Source: Amanita rubescens
Taxonomy: Eukaryota; Basidiomycota; Agaricomycetes; Agaricales; Amanitaceae
DNA: 64,000 bases
Direction: 5' to 3'
Assembly (NCBI GenBank): GCA_015039365.1
Contig: WION01000029.1
Coordinates: forward strand, 186,001 to 250,000
A program made the position numbers and the translations under genes. The notes below the pieces were generated by a model. The model was not told the DNA's origin and did no database searches. It worked only from the letters and a program-made list of their open reading frames with translations. The first letter of the stretch is position 1; each line of letters starts with the position of its first letter. Shown one piece after another: positions 9,096 through 20,056 of this stretch.

Positions 9096-11580
9096 ATGAC
9101 TATTCTCTCAGGCCCCGCATCCGAGACTCGCGTCTACCAAAGGCGCTCTTCTAACGCAACCCCGGAGACCAAGTTCTTAAGGGCAGTCACCCTCAACGCA
9201 TTCAATCCTGGCCAGACACCTTCGGTTTCCAAGACTCCTCTTCTTCAGTCGTTCATCGAGTCTTTCAGAGAGCTCGAAGGCTATAAGTAGGTTATTAATT
9301 TAAACGTACCTTTCTCTTCGGCTAACAATATCCTGATAGGAACGGGAAATCTATTGTTGTGGACGGATATAACCTTTCCATCGCCGCTGTGACAGCAGCA
9401 TCAAGATACCATGCATCGGTTTCTCTCGATAAATCTGCTGAAGTCACAGACAGACTCGACAAGAGCCGAAAGGTCGTCACTGACAAAATAGATGGCGGCA
9501 TCAGCATATACGGTGTATCGACTGGCTTTGGTGGTAGCGCGGACACGCGTACCGACCAACCACTGCTCCTTGGCACTGCTCTATTGCAGCACCAGCCCAG
9601 CGGTGTCCTTCCTTCCACTTCCGAACCCCTCGAGGTTCTCCCGCTCCTTGATCCATTGGCTTCAACCAGCATGCCTGAATCCTGGGTCAAAGGCGCCATC
9701 TTGATTCGTATGAACTCCCTCATTCGCGGTCACTCTGGCGTTCGCCCCGAACTGATTGAAAAGATGAACGAACTCCTTGACGCCAATGTCACTCCATTGG
9801 TTCCCATGAGGAGTAGCATTTCCGCATCCGGAGGTAAGTTCTTCCCACACGCTTCGCAAGCGAGTAGCTTAATTCACCCCTCAGACCTCTCTTCCCTGTC
9901 CTATGTTGCTGGTACGCTGATCGGCAACCCTGCAATCAGGGTGTTTGATGGCCCCCGCGTGTTCGGTGGCCGCCAGATCGTTTCTTCACGCGAAGCGCTT
10001 GAAGCGCACAACATCACCCCCATTGCTTTGGCGTCCAAGGAGCACCTCGGTATCCTGAACGGCACTGCTTTTTCAGCCTCAGTTGCTTCTCTGGCTCTGA
10101 ATGATGCTGTGCACCTCGCACTCCTTACCCAAGTAGTAACTGCCATGAGCACTGAAGCCCTAAAAGGCACCCGGTTAAATTATCACAAATTCATCGGCGA
10201 AGTAGCCCGGCCTCACCCCGGCCAGGTAAGCTCGCGTTGCCTTAAATGATATTTCATATCTTAATTGTCCAATCCTAGGTCGAAGCAGCCAAGATTATGT
10301 GGGACTTGCTTGAGGGAAGCAAGTTCGCCGTCACTCACGAGGAAGAGTTGACTATCAAAGAAGATGAAGGCACCCTCCGCCAAGATCGCTACTCTCTGCG
10401 GACGGCCCCGCAATTCATCGGGCCTCAGGTCGAAGATCTGCTCGAATCATTGAAGACCATTACCAGGGAATGCAATACAAGTATGCATTGCACCATCTCA
10501 GTCAGGGTCGCGTGACTAACTTCATAACTAGCTACTGACAACCCATTATTCGATGGCGAGACCGGCGAAGTTCACCACGGTGGCAACTTCCAAGCTATGG
10601 CCGTTAGCAATGCCATGGAGAAGACACGCCTTGGCCTTCATCACTTGGGCAAGATCACGTTTGCTCAACTGGCTGAACTCATCAATCCCGCGATGAACCG
10701 CGGTCTGCCCCCATCCCTTGCGGCGACAGACCCATCGCTTAACTACCATGGAAAGGCTATCGACATTGCTTCTGCGGCATACGTGGCAGAGCTTGGCTAT
10801 CTTGCCAACCCAGTATCGACCCATATTCAATCCGCAGAGATGCACAACCAGTCCGTCAAGTAAGTAGATGACATTTCCTTATGACTTTCTAATCTTACAT
10901 TCTATTTCAGCTCGCTGGCATTAATTTCTGCACGTCAGACATTGAACTCACTCGAGATTCTGTCCATATTGCTTGCTTCGCACATCTACATGCTTTGCCA
11001 GGCATACGATCTCCGTGCCTTGCAGGCCGAGTTTGCGGACGAACTGAAGAAGATCGTATCTCAGGAGTTGAGCGATACATTCGGCCACGCTTTGACCGAA
11101 AGCGAGACGTCAGTTTTACTGTCCAGAGCTACAAAGGCGATGGCGGCAACACTCGAAAGCACCAGCACCATGGATGCTGTCGAGCGTATGCAGAAAGTTG
11201 CGGCCTCTGCCACACCTGCAATTGTCGATTTCCTAACTGGGTCTGACGTTGAGGATGGCGAGGCGGCAGCAGCATTAATGGCCTCTATCCCCAAGTTCCA
11301 CTCAAGTGTCGCCTCTCGGGCTGCTTCCTACCTCAAGCAGTTGCGGACCGAATACCTAACTGGTGCTCGCGGGCCCGCTCCTGCAGCTTCTTATCTGAAC
11401 AAGACCCGTCCGATCTATGAATTCGTCAGGGTCACGCTGGGTATCAAGATGCATGGAATAGAGAACCTCCAATCCTTTGAGAATGGTCTCGGCATCACCC
11501 CGGGAGAACACGTATCGCGTATTCATGAGGCGATCCGCGATGGAAATTTGCAATCTGTAATTGTCAATATGTGGTCTTAG
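9096..11580 (+). CDS. PAL: Phenylalanine ammonia-lyase (PAL)
   Basis: Six exons: 9096-9286, 9340-9833, 9885-10225, 10279-10480, 10532-10859 and 10911-11580. Every phase closes, giving 741 residues, the usual fungal PAL size. The reaction is L-phenylalanine to trans-cinnamate plus ammonia, in the cytosol. The family is the MIO-dependent aromatic ammonia-lyases. The self-cyclising triad Ala226-Ser227-Gly228 is present in [16 protein letters not shown], and intron 2 falls directly after it, in the next codon. Other landmarks: [14 protein letters not shown] (catalytic Tyr loop), [56 protein letters not shown] and [16 protein letters not shown] box 63 bp upstream. No defects seen. Tyrosine use (TAL activity) cannot be judged from sequence alone. 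Confidence 0.96.
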
Positions 11581-12593
11581 AGTGTACTTTAGACTGGCAT
11601 TTCCTAAATAACGATCGTGGCATCTATATACCCCCCTCCCCACTATACATACATACATAGCTATAAACCATGTAGAAGGCATACTTGGGACGTGATAATG
11701 AAAGCTCTACGAGCAGTTTTGCTTCATTCTAATGTTTGACCCCCAACATTTGGCGGACCCAAAAAAATTCCCGAAAAAAAAGTGGAAACGCCAGTAATTG
11801 ATGTGAACCTAGTTCTCACCAGTCTACTGCCGGGTTGAAAGAGACCACCCGGTTAGACTAAGCAACCTCGGCTGAACTCTTATAGGACCATCCTTGTCCT
11901 CGGCCAAGCACACAAATCAGGCTTAGCCATGCTTTGGCCGCATCTACCACGCTCCTTATCGACCGCGAAGCCGAAACCTCCATCACCACATCGCCAAAAC
12001 CTACAAACTCGTCAACCGCCTCTTATTCAAATCCAGGATAAGCACATCATACGCCCGCCCGCCCCTCCATACATGAACGATGCCGATAGCCAACCGTTCA
12101 AATCCAAGTGGTTACATGACAGCTGTCTATGCACCACTCTAACAAGCGCGCGGTGGCGACGTGAGCGTTCCGCCTCTCTTCACCGCCGCCCCGGCTACCG
12201 ATGATGACAGCCTAGACGACCCGAGCGTAGATCTTCAATCATAAGCCACACCCAACGTTCGATGTTCGCGACGCCCAAGTCCAGGCTTCAAGGTAGATGA
12301 AGATGTGTTATGTTGGTACTATGGACGACGCGACTGCGACATCGTCCCTTCTCGAGAACAAGAAATCCAAAACTTACGCGCAGTTTGGTCGCTTTCGCAT
12401 AGGAACAAGACAAAGGCACCCTGATATTGGATTTGTTGAATGGGCAGGAAATTACAACGCTAATATGAGAGAGGAAAAGTTGCGACACCAAGACCATGTT
12501 TCACTCAAGGCATCACTGCCCCGGGTATCACTTTGAAGACCATACAAAAATCAATGATAACCACGTATTCAGAGAGAGAACGATGCTTACCTT
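11581..12593. other. Spacer containing degenerate repeat
   Basis: Contains the PAL 3' flank and, at about 11830-12240, a copy of the block seen again at 14310-14600. Frames here are short and have no motif. Confidence 0.5.
11830..12240 (+). repeat. Degenerate dispersed repeat, left-half copy
   Basis: Matches 14310-14600 on the same strand. Shared stretches: GTTGAAAGAG, CACTCGGTTAGACTA-like, CTCGGCCAAGCAC, GTCAACCGCCTCTTATTCAAA, GATAAGCACAT/GACAAGCACAT with ATACGCCC, and GATGCCGA...GCCAACCGTTC. The copies differ by many substitutions and indels. The half of the block found at 7860-8140 is absent here. Confidence 0.65.
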
Positions 12594-12924
12594 CTAACCA
12601 ATCCATATTGTAACAGTTACAAACTCAACCTCCTGAAGCCCCATCTCTGCCTTGATACGCCTGGCCTGATCTTCTTCTTCAAACTTGATAACTTGGCCGC
12701 CGGAACCAACAGAACCCTCTGTGGTTTTGCGGTGTGTGATCACGATGAAGCTGTGCACCCCTTCGTAATCGCATGACCTTATGCGAGCTTGAAAGTTCTC
12801 TTTGCGAAGGTAACGGTTCGCTAGAAACCGTGTAACAACCCTCTTGAAGCTCAACACCTCGCTCGTTGAACCAAGCCTTGGTTTGTTCAGGAGTACGCTT
12901 GTAACCTCCCACATGAATAAACAT
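12594..12924 (-). CDS. Small uncharacterised protein (96 aa)
   Basis: Two exons on the minus strand: 12924-12840 and 12799-12594, joined across a 40-nt GT..AG intron with matching phase, giving 96 residues. The protein starts MFIHVGGYKRTPEQ. It contains a run of mixed charge (SGGQVIKFEEEDQARRI) and no transmembrane segment or signal peptide. I do not recognise a family. The intron is shorter than most in this window and the donor (GTTGTT) is weak, so the model is tentative. It lies between the two copies of a degenerate repeat, which raises the chance that it belongs to that repeated material. Confidence 0.4.
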
Positions 12925-13457
12925 AATCAGCGATACCGCCTAGAAGAAGGTTAAAGGAACCGATGTTTGATCTCACGTGACTCTCATACGGCGTGCCATA
13001 TCGGGCGTTCTTTATTTTTGTCCAGAACTGACAAACTTCTCGAATGTATAACAGAACTATCTGTTGGAGGAACCGTCAAAAGGGAGGGCGCCGGGGAGGC
13101 AAACGCGTGAATGTATTGAGTGGTAGCTACGTAGTATTTATATCTAGTAGCCGGGAACGAGGTGATTACGGAGTTGTTTGATCTGCCGAGAATTCCAACA
13201 CCATCGCCAAGGCCATCGTCGCTGTAATCAATCCCCGTCCATGGACTCGCTTGTCACTGTTCGTGACGTCCAAAATACTGTAACCCTGTGCGGTATTGAC
13301 ACCGAGATTCTGGCGTTGTCATGTATTAACGAACAGATATACGGTGATGCATTCAATTATACAGTATGTCAAGTTCACCTGCCACTACCAAGCTTGGATC
13401 TGGCAGAGCGAAATCAATCACCATTTGGTCCTCGGGAAAATTGACTTACATTTCACC
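12925..13457. other. Spacer without a supported gene
   Basis: Only short frames, partly antisense to the neighbouring gene. Nothing recognisable. Confidence 0.4.
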
Positions 13458-14219
13458 TCAGTTCACGAATTGCTTAAACGCCTCATAACAAGAAAGAATG
13501 ACCTGTCTATTATCCAATGGTTTCATGCCTTCGCTCCAGCGGCGATTCGGTCTCGGGACATTGGGAACATGCGCATAGACAGTGGTTACCGCCCGAGGGT
13601 GAACGCCGCTTGCGACACTAGCCACGAGTGCTGCCGTAACCAAAATTTTGTAGAAAATCGGTGCGGTGCCCTTCATAGTGATTCCAGCCATGACCTTGGA
13701 ATCGAGAGGGGGCTGATTGAGTGTTCGTTGGCGAGTCTGATTATTTGCAGCAAAGGCTGCGATGGCTTCTGCGATGAGCTGTGGTTCTGGATCCGAAGAG
13801 TCCAGATGCTGTTTGTCTTCCTGGACCAGGAGCAAGATTTCGTTTTGGTCAATGATGCACACGTCCGTTTTGGCATGCCTAGCCTCCCCACAAATGATGA
13901 GAGGGATGTCCTTCCTCGTCCTTAAAACCCTACCTCTCGTCGTGTAGCCCAACGCACGCAACAGAAGCACGGCAAAGTCGTCGACAGCAGATTCCTCTTC
14001 TGGGGCCGGAGACATGGCGAGATCCATCATATGGAGGAGCTCATAAGCACCACCAGCCGTGAGGACAGCTGGATTAAGGGTGGTGCCGGGTTGGGGGAGG
14101 TTGGGGGTGCCGAAAAAGGTGGCAGCATCAGCTTGATACTCGACCACGATGTTGTACGCCGCGAGCTCGTGGCTCGTCCAATCGCTACCAAACTTGGCGC
14201 TGCGGATGAGTTCGGTCAT
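13458..14219 (-). CDS. Uncharacterised fungal protein with PD-(D/E)XK-like core
   Basis: A single 253-codon frame from ATG to stop. It resembles a protein family often seen in Agaricomycetes without known function. The centre reads DDFAVLLLRALGY, then ARHAKTDVCIID, then ILLLVQEDK. An acidic residue after a helix, an Asp in a beta strand and a following Glu-x-Lys is the layout of PD-(D/E)XK nuclease-like folds; this is my inference, not a proven assignment. A later PEPQLIAEAIAAF helix would also suit that fold. No signal peptide; a short hydrophobic run (ILVTAALVASVASG) is probably a strand and helix. It sits between two degenerate repeat copies, so it may have travelled with them. An intron near the 3' end cannot be excluded. 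Confidence 0.6.
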   Translation of the reverse strand: MTELIRSAKFGSDWTSHELAAYNIVVEYQADAATFFGTPNLPQPGTTLNPAVLTAGGAYELLHMMDLAMSPAPEEESAVDDFAVLLLRALGYTTRGRVLRTRKDIPLIICGEARHAKTDVCIIDQNEILLLVQEDKQHLDSSDPEPQLIAEAIAAFAANNQTRQRTLNQPPLDSKVMAGITMKGTAPIFYKILVTAALVASVASGVHPRAVTTVYAHVPNVPRPNRRWSEGMKPLDNRQVILSCYEAFKQFVN

Positions 14220-14294
14220 GCTAACGAAGAGCGGAGACGAAGTTAGCGACGGATCTTAAAGCATGTGTAGTTGATCAAAGGGCAAAGGGACCGG

Positions 14295-14310
14295 TTTAGG
14301 GTTAGGGTTT
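14295..14310 (+). repeat. Short telomere-like motif
   Basis: TTTAGGGTTAGGGTTT, two TTAGGG units, immediately before the fullest copy of the dispersed repeat. It is too short to prove a telomeric origin. Confidence 0.4.
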
Positions 14311-15030
14311 GTGACACGGGCGTTGAAAGAGCACCACTCGGTTAGACTACACACGACTAGGGAAGCAACGCTGAGGATCAAAGAACTCGGCCAAGCACCA
14401 CCACATACCCCATATCGCTAAAACCTTAGAACTTGTCAACCGCCTCTTATTCAAATCCGGGACAAGCACATAATACGCCCACCCGTCCCTCCATGCATGA
14501 TTGATGCCGACGGCCAACCGTTCTTCACCGCCCTGGCTACCGATGATAACAGTCCAGATGACCGTGCTTACGCCGAGAGTAGATCCTCAACAATAAGCCA
14601 CACCTGGCATCAACTGGTCCGACAATTCTGCACCCGACTGACCCACTTGACGTGGAAGACTTTACCTAGGTTATTGGCGAGTGGTCTCGGCTCAACGAGG
14701 TCGGTAGATTTGACAATAATCTCACATGTATTGACGAATTTTACAATGAAACATGCCCGAAAACGACGCCGACATCGCTGAACCGTATTACTATCCACCA
14801 GACCAGTTGGCTGTCAATAATGTCATCGCCTACGATAATCAAGAACTAAAGATCAAACTCGACACTGCGTACTTGCGCAATGGACGAGTCACAGAACATG
14901 GGATAAGATGGCGAGCGCACTAGGTTCACGTCGTCGTAGTAATAATAATAGTATGCCAGGTGGCAGGCGTGCGTCGTATGACATCGTGCCACTGATTAAA
15001 CGATGTGCCGATATCAAACAACAAAGCTAC
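14310..15030 (+). repeat. Fullest copy of the dispersed degenerate repeat, coding relic
   Basis: The left part (about 14310-14600) matches 11830-12240 and the right part (about 14630-15030) matches 7860-8140, so this copy links both halves. Pieces still read like protein: IDADGQPFFTALATDD near 14500 and MPENDADIAEPYYYPPDQ near 14753, continuing LAVNNVIAYDNQELKIKL. They lie in different frames with stops between them. I read it as a decayed member of a multi-copy gene or mobile element. No terminal repeats or target duplication found. Confidence 0.55.
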
Positions 15031-15274
15031 TAACAAATATATCAATCAGTAAGAATCGGTAGCCATGGATACGTAGGGGACGCTTAGGCCAAGGCAGCCA
15101 AGGCAGGCCAAGGCTCAACATATCAAGTTTCAAAGCCTATATATAATATCATGATCAAAGGGGCGTACTGTGCAAAAACATTGAGCTGGTCTCCTTTTCT
15201 ACATTTTTCCTGGTGAGCATTAATTCGGTTAAACTGCGTTTCTCAACTTCTAACTGGCACTAAGGTCATTAATC

Positions 15275-15939
15275 ATGAAGTTGTTCTTGCACGCGTTGCT
15301 TTTCTCCCTCCTAGTACTCGTCGCTACATTTCCGACTCCTGGTCTTCCTCTCTATCGTTCCCCCTCCCTGGAACCCCCTCCCCCTGCGCAGCCGGCGCGC
15401 GGCGGCACTCCACCTCATCGGCAGGACACCCTTTCTCACGAGCCTGCCTTCCAAGTCCCTCCCATAGTACGCTGGGACATACCTAACGGTGCGATTGGTT
15501 TCTGGAAAAGCCGATCGAACCCACCTGTAAGCGAAATACTCTTTTTTCAACTGAGTTGATATGCACCTTATCCATGTCACACAGATGGTTATATCAGTTC
15601 AAAATAATCCCCCAATGATAAGGAAATGGCATTGGCGAGGTCAGAACTATCGAGTTCATCCTTTCCCGCGTGTCTTGCAAGACTTCAATCGTCTCAACTG
15701 CGAGTGGACTCGGCTTTCAGTCGTCAGTGGTCTACTCCTTTTTGAAAATGAATCATCGTGTCTCACGCGCATCGACGACCTTTGCAGGCAAACGAGCCGT
15801 AAGTTATGACGGTTTTCCTCAACCGGTGCACTATTCGAGGGACCAGGTGGCTGACATCACTTACGATGGTCACGAATTAAAGATTGTGGTCCATAACCAT
15901 GTATTGGACTCGCGGATCGGATTCACAGGACGGTCATAA
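15275..15939 (+). CDS. Small secreted protein, uncharacterised (copy A)
   Basis: A signal peptide is clear: MKLFLHALLFSLLVLVATFP. A Pro-rich segment follows, then IVRWDIPNGAIGFWKS. Exon 1 is 15275-15526 and exon 2 starts at 15585 in phase 0 (GTAAGC..CACAG). In exon 2 the starting frame ends at 15809. A second frame (+1), open to 15939, carries the residues that match copy B best (SSVVYSFL, DQVADITYDGHELKIVV). Either a further intron or a one-base change joins them. A similar GTGAG..AAG intron in the 5' leader is present in both copies. The family is unknown; alternating hydrophobic residues suggest a beta-rich extracellular domain (inference). Confidence 0.5.
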
Positions 15940-17055
15940 GATACTGTAATCGAAGATATATGATATAGGCAGCAGATAATTTGAACCGTTTTGCATAACT
16001 GGACTATGTTGCATAAATTTAGGAAGACACGACCGTAAGAGATCCCATTATGACCCAAACTTCGTTTCATGTCACGTCGCGATCTCTGATTTAAAATTTA
16101 AAATACATCTCTCATATTCATGACAACGCCCGCAATGCCAACAGCATGATGGACGCCAAATGTCAAATCCAAAATCACTTAAAATCATCGGGTGAGTCGC
16201 CGGGCCGTTTGTCCGACGCCTAGCATTGAAGCATTCAACGGTTCTTTGGGCTTCACGCGCTGAATTTTCGTCGGACTTGGCCAAGGTACGGGTTCGTTTG
16301 GGCGGGTCATCCTCTAGGATAATAATCGGAAACCCGTTAGAAGAAAGGCACCTCTAGGGTCCCTACACTGCGAGTTCACTAGTCCCGTAGTATGCGCGTT
16401 CTTTTCTTGCGCTTGATTTTTTCCTTTCGCCTTGCACCTGATTTGAGGTTGTGTCCGACGACGACCGCAGTGATCGTATCACGCGTGATGTGTTAGTGTT
16501 TTGATAAGGTTAGGTCAACTGGAATCCTGGATGCGCTCAGTGGATACGTGGATATCTTGCAGAAGAAAAAAACTCACATTCGATCACTTCCCATACGGAT
16601 GGCCGGCGTTTGAGGTTCTCGGATTCTATCGAAACGCGATGATTATGCCGAGTTGCCAAGTACTAGTACTACTAAGTATCCGTGATTTCAAATTCATCGG
16701 TCTCCCGTCTCCGTCTCTGATGCCCCGAATACACTTTTGCAAGGCACGTCTAAAACTTTTAGACAGCTTTTGTAAGGATAGAGCCGACGAGGCCGACGAG
16801 CAAATTCAAAATTTGATGTTCTCCTATGTTCTCTGATGCACTCTTAAAGATTTTTCCATCTATCGAGGAGCTGGATGCTTAGTTTTTCCGGAAAAATATC
16901 AGGCACTGCATGAGCAAAAAAGCGTTTAAATATGTGTACGGTTCCCCCATACCTCAGAGCTGGATTCGTCGTTTATTTTCAAAAAGCCTACTTTGTGAGT
17001 AGTCCGATTCATATTTCGCGCCCAACTAACCTACACCATGTATTAAGGATCAATC
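15940..17055. other. Spacer between the two secreted-protein copies
   Basis: One 111-codon frame (16501-16836) has no motif and no splice support. The last 100 bases repeat the leader layout of copy A (a GTGAGT..TTAAG intron just before the start). Confidence 0.4.
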
Positions 17056-17580
17056 ATGTTGTTCTTGTATGCGTTGGTAGCACTTCCGTGGTGGCGGCTC
17101 CTAGTGGCCCCATCGCGCGTCCAGGGAATGGTGGATCGCGCTCATCGGTGCGCTGGAACATACCTGAGAATGCGCACGGTACCTGGACACGCAAAACCGG
17201 GTCGGATGCAAGTCGGATAGTTTTAAATTAAATTCGTTTCTTACTCTTGTCACACAGATGCCACCAGGGGGACAAGATGACGATCATTTAACTATTCGAG
17301 TCAATCCCCTGTGGATACAACTTACGCATCGTTCGAATGGACACATCCAAACCGAAATCTTGGGCACTAGTCAACAGTTGGACCGTGCCGTCGGTGAATG
17401 GATTCGGCCTGCAGCTGTCAGTGGTCTATTTTCCTTTGACAGTATTTCAAGTGCCACGTGTATCGGTGGACTTTACAGCGCAACATGATGGTTCATACAT
17501 CAGATGGATTCTTGAATCAAGTTGCTACCATTCGGAATCAAAACGGTGAATTCAGGATTGAGGTCGGACCAATGAATTGA
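17056..17580 (+). pseudogene. Decayed paralogue of the secreted protein (copy B)
   Basis: It aligns with copy A along its length: MLFLYALVAL at the start, SVRWNIPENAHGTWTRK (copy A IVRWDIPNGAIGFWKS), the CACAG acceptor before exon 2, LSVVYFPLTVFQVPRVSVDF, and NQVATIRNQNGEFRIEV (copy A DQVADITYDGHELKIVV). These pieces lie in three frames. The signal-peptide frame is lost after about ten codons. The intron 1 donor is changed to GCAAGT. A second shift falls near 17500. It is therefore a pseudogene, or a gene with base errors. Confidence 0.6.
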
Positions 17581-20056
17581 ATTCGTACATTGGATATAGA
17601 GTAAACATCCGTAGATTCTGTTCGGATATTACAAATCTTACTCTTCCGTTATTCAACGCTACCGGCTAAAAGAGCGGGCACTAGGATGAATAATCACCGC
17701 AAGTTATGGGCTTGATAGCACCTGCCGTTGGCCTGCATCAGGCGGAGATCAGTACAGTTGTCACTTGAGACAAATCCAGGATCAAGTGCCTCTCAGAAAG
17801 TATCACCCTTCTGGTGATCGTTAAGCTCCATCTTTAGCTGACTGATCAGACAAGGCTGATACAGGAACGTGCAAACGATGCGACTCGTCATTTCAGGCGC
17901 CGTCTTTACTTGTGGTCGGTATTCCTTCAGGGACAACGAGCAGCGCCGACTCAGGAGTAAAGCGAAAAACTAGCACGGATCCCAGAAAGAGCCTTCCGTG
18001 CTAAGATTACTCCCTCTTCGCTAGTGAAGACGCTGGTGTTGATTCCCACTTGGAGAACGCGGATTAAATGACCCTGACGTGGCTTGGCTTAAGCGTGGGG
18101 TGTGAGGGGACCCGTTTGCTCTGGTTCAAAATAAAGACGTCTTATTTCGTCTAAGATGCAGAGAATAGTGCCATTCTTCATGGGGGGATCAGAGAAGCCT
18201 CACAAAGGCACTTATAGATAGGGTTCGAACCTAGGGCAAAAGTCAGCGAGCGAACAGAACTGTTCAATACTTAAACAACTTCTCCCCAGCTTTCAATCGG
18301 TTTGAAGCTCGTGGCGAGCAATGGCTAGCGGTATTTACCAGAAAACTAGCGGGTAATTTTTCGAAATGGTCAAGAAGTTTCAATATTTACTTCTATTTAT
18401 ATGCTGCTATATCCCGACTTTTTCCTGTTGACATCACATCACAGGATGCAGATTTTACGGATTCTAGGCAACATAAAAAATGTGGCGACGAGTGAGCAAT
18501 ATGATCGATAGAACTTAGCCCCAGCCATGCACTGAAACGTTCAATTGACAAATAGCAAGTGAACGCGGCTGGCCTGACACCATCTTTGGCAAATCTCATC
18601 ACGAGCTGTTTTTCGAACTATGCAAGAATGGCTCAAAATTACCACTTGACACATTTTCATGCTCAAACAAAGTCACTTTGCATTTGACAGCTTGACGTCA
18701 GATCACAAGAGTTCGCGGAGGGCCGAGGCTGTGAACTAATAGGCCAATCAATGCCAGACGGGCAGTGCTAGCGCTTAACGCGTAGATGACCGCTGACGTG
18801 CGGCGGTCTCTACCAGTGTAGATCCGTTGGAAACATAGTATGGAACTGTGCATCAAGAATGTCTTTATGCACATGGGTTGCATATCATCCTAACGTGCCG
18901 CATGACCGTCATCAACACTGGGGATGGAAAGCAACCAACGTGTAGGCCGAATGCTCGGAGCCCTGCTTGCGCCCGCATATATTCTTGCCATCGCACTTGA
19001 AGAGTGGATAAGCGGCTGTGAAGGGTCCTGGGTAAGTTCAGGGAAACGGTCCTGAAACAGCTGTCCTCATTGTCTACAGAAAAACGGAGACTCACGCGAT
19101 GTTCGCGGTAATGGGTGGTTTCTGCGCAGCTCAGCCAAACGGCGACGGATTTTACGAGTCCGTCTGCTTTGAATACATAACCGAAGATAAGGTCGACGTG
19201 CCAAATGTTACTACCCAGGAGATTCAAGATAGGAGTAAAGCAGACCACACCAGGCGATCACAGCCAGACTCTTTGGTTCGCGCTGCAAGCGATCAATCGT
19301 ACTGTTCAAGGTCTAGTACTCTCGGCCATGTCGCGAGTGGAGCATTGAAGATCCGGGAACACAAGAAGGCGTGAGGCACCTAATAGGGTGAGCGAAAGAT
19401 CTGAAGCAGCATCAAATCAGCCGCAGAATAACGATCTAGAGGATTTGGTAATGCACCTTCTTAACGTAGCAAATATTGATCACGAATCGCAAAAGTCGCA
19501 GGTACAACTATCATTTCGGGTTAAATTAGGCATCATATTCGCCTACAGTTTGCGTAACTGGTTTCTACCATTGGTTCCAGCATCATATGCGGTATATTTG
19601 GTGCTATTCATTGTATTGCGTGGAATTCGAAATTTCCTTCACGTGCCGAGTCTATTCTTTAGCGCATATCAGCCATGATTGTCACCACCGCGCCATCCAT
19701 TATCTGCCTCACTATTTTCATAGATAACCGGCCTTTCCGAGAATAGTGACAGCTTTGGGGCTGCCTTAGGCGCGAGCGCGATATGCGTTTCTACGCGTAC
19801 GGAAGGATATCCCTTCTTGTACTTGCCCTGCATGCGTTGCCGTTTAGCGCCTATCAGACGCCGTCATGAGCCACATATTTTCCACATATATAGCAGTATT
19901 TCAGCATTGGTGACGCATATATATAACTCGCAACTTGTAGTTCGCCGTCTCCGCCGATCACTCGCATCTTCGATCATCTCCGCTTTTATCTGCACATGAC
20001 GACACATCCGCCTATAAATTACCCGCGCAACATCTTGCAGAGGAAAGCACCTAACC
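17581..20056. other. Gene-poor spacer
   Basis: No gene can be supported. Minus-strand frames at 18698-18883 and 18865-19248 contain hydrophobic runs and might be remains of a multi-pass membrane protein. A plus-strand frame at 19388-19678 has one possible transmembrane segment (SYAVYLVLFIVL) but begins without an ATG. A tRNA T-arm-like sequence lies near 18218. All are weak. Confidence 0.4.

Noticed and set aside
16501..16836. Plus-strand 111-codon open frame
   Set aside because: No homology signature, splice signals or promoter; sits in decayed spacer.
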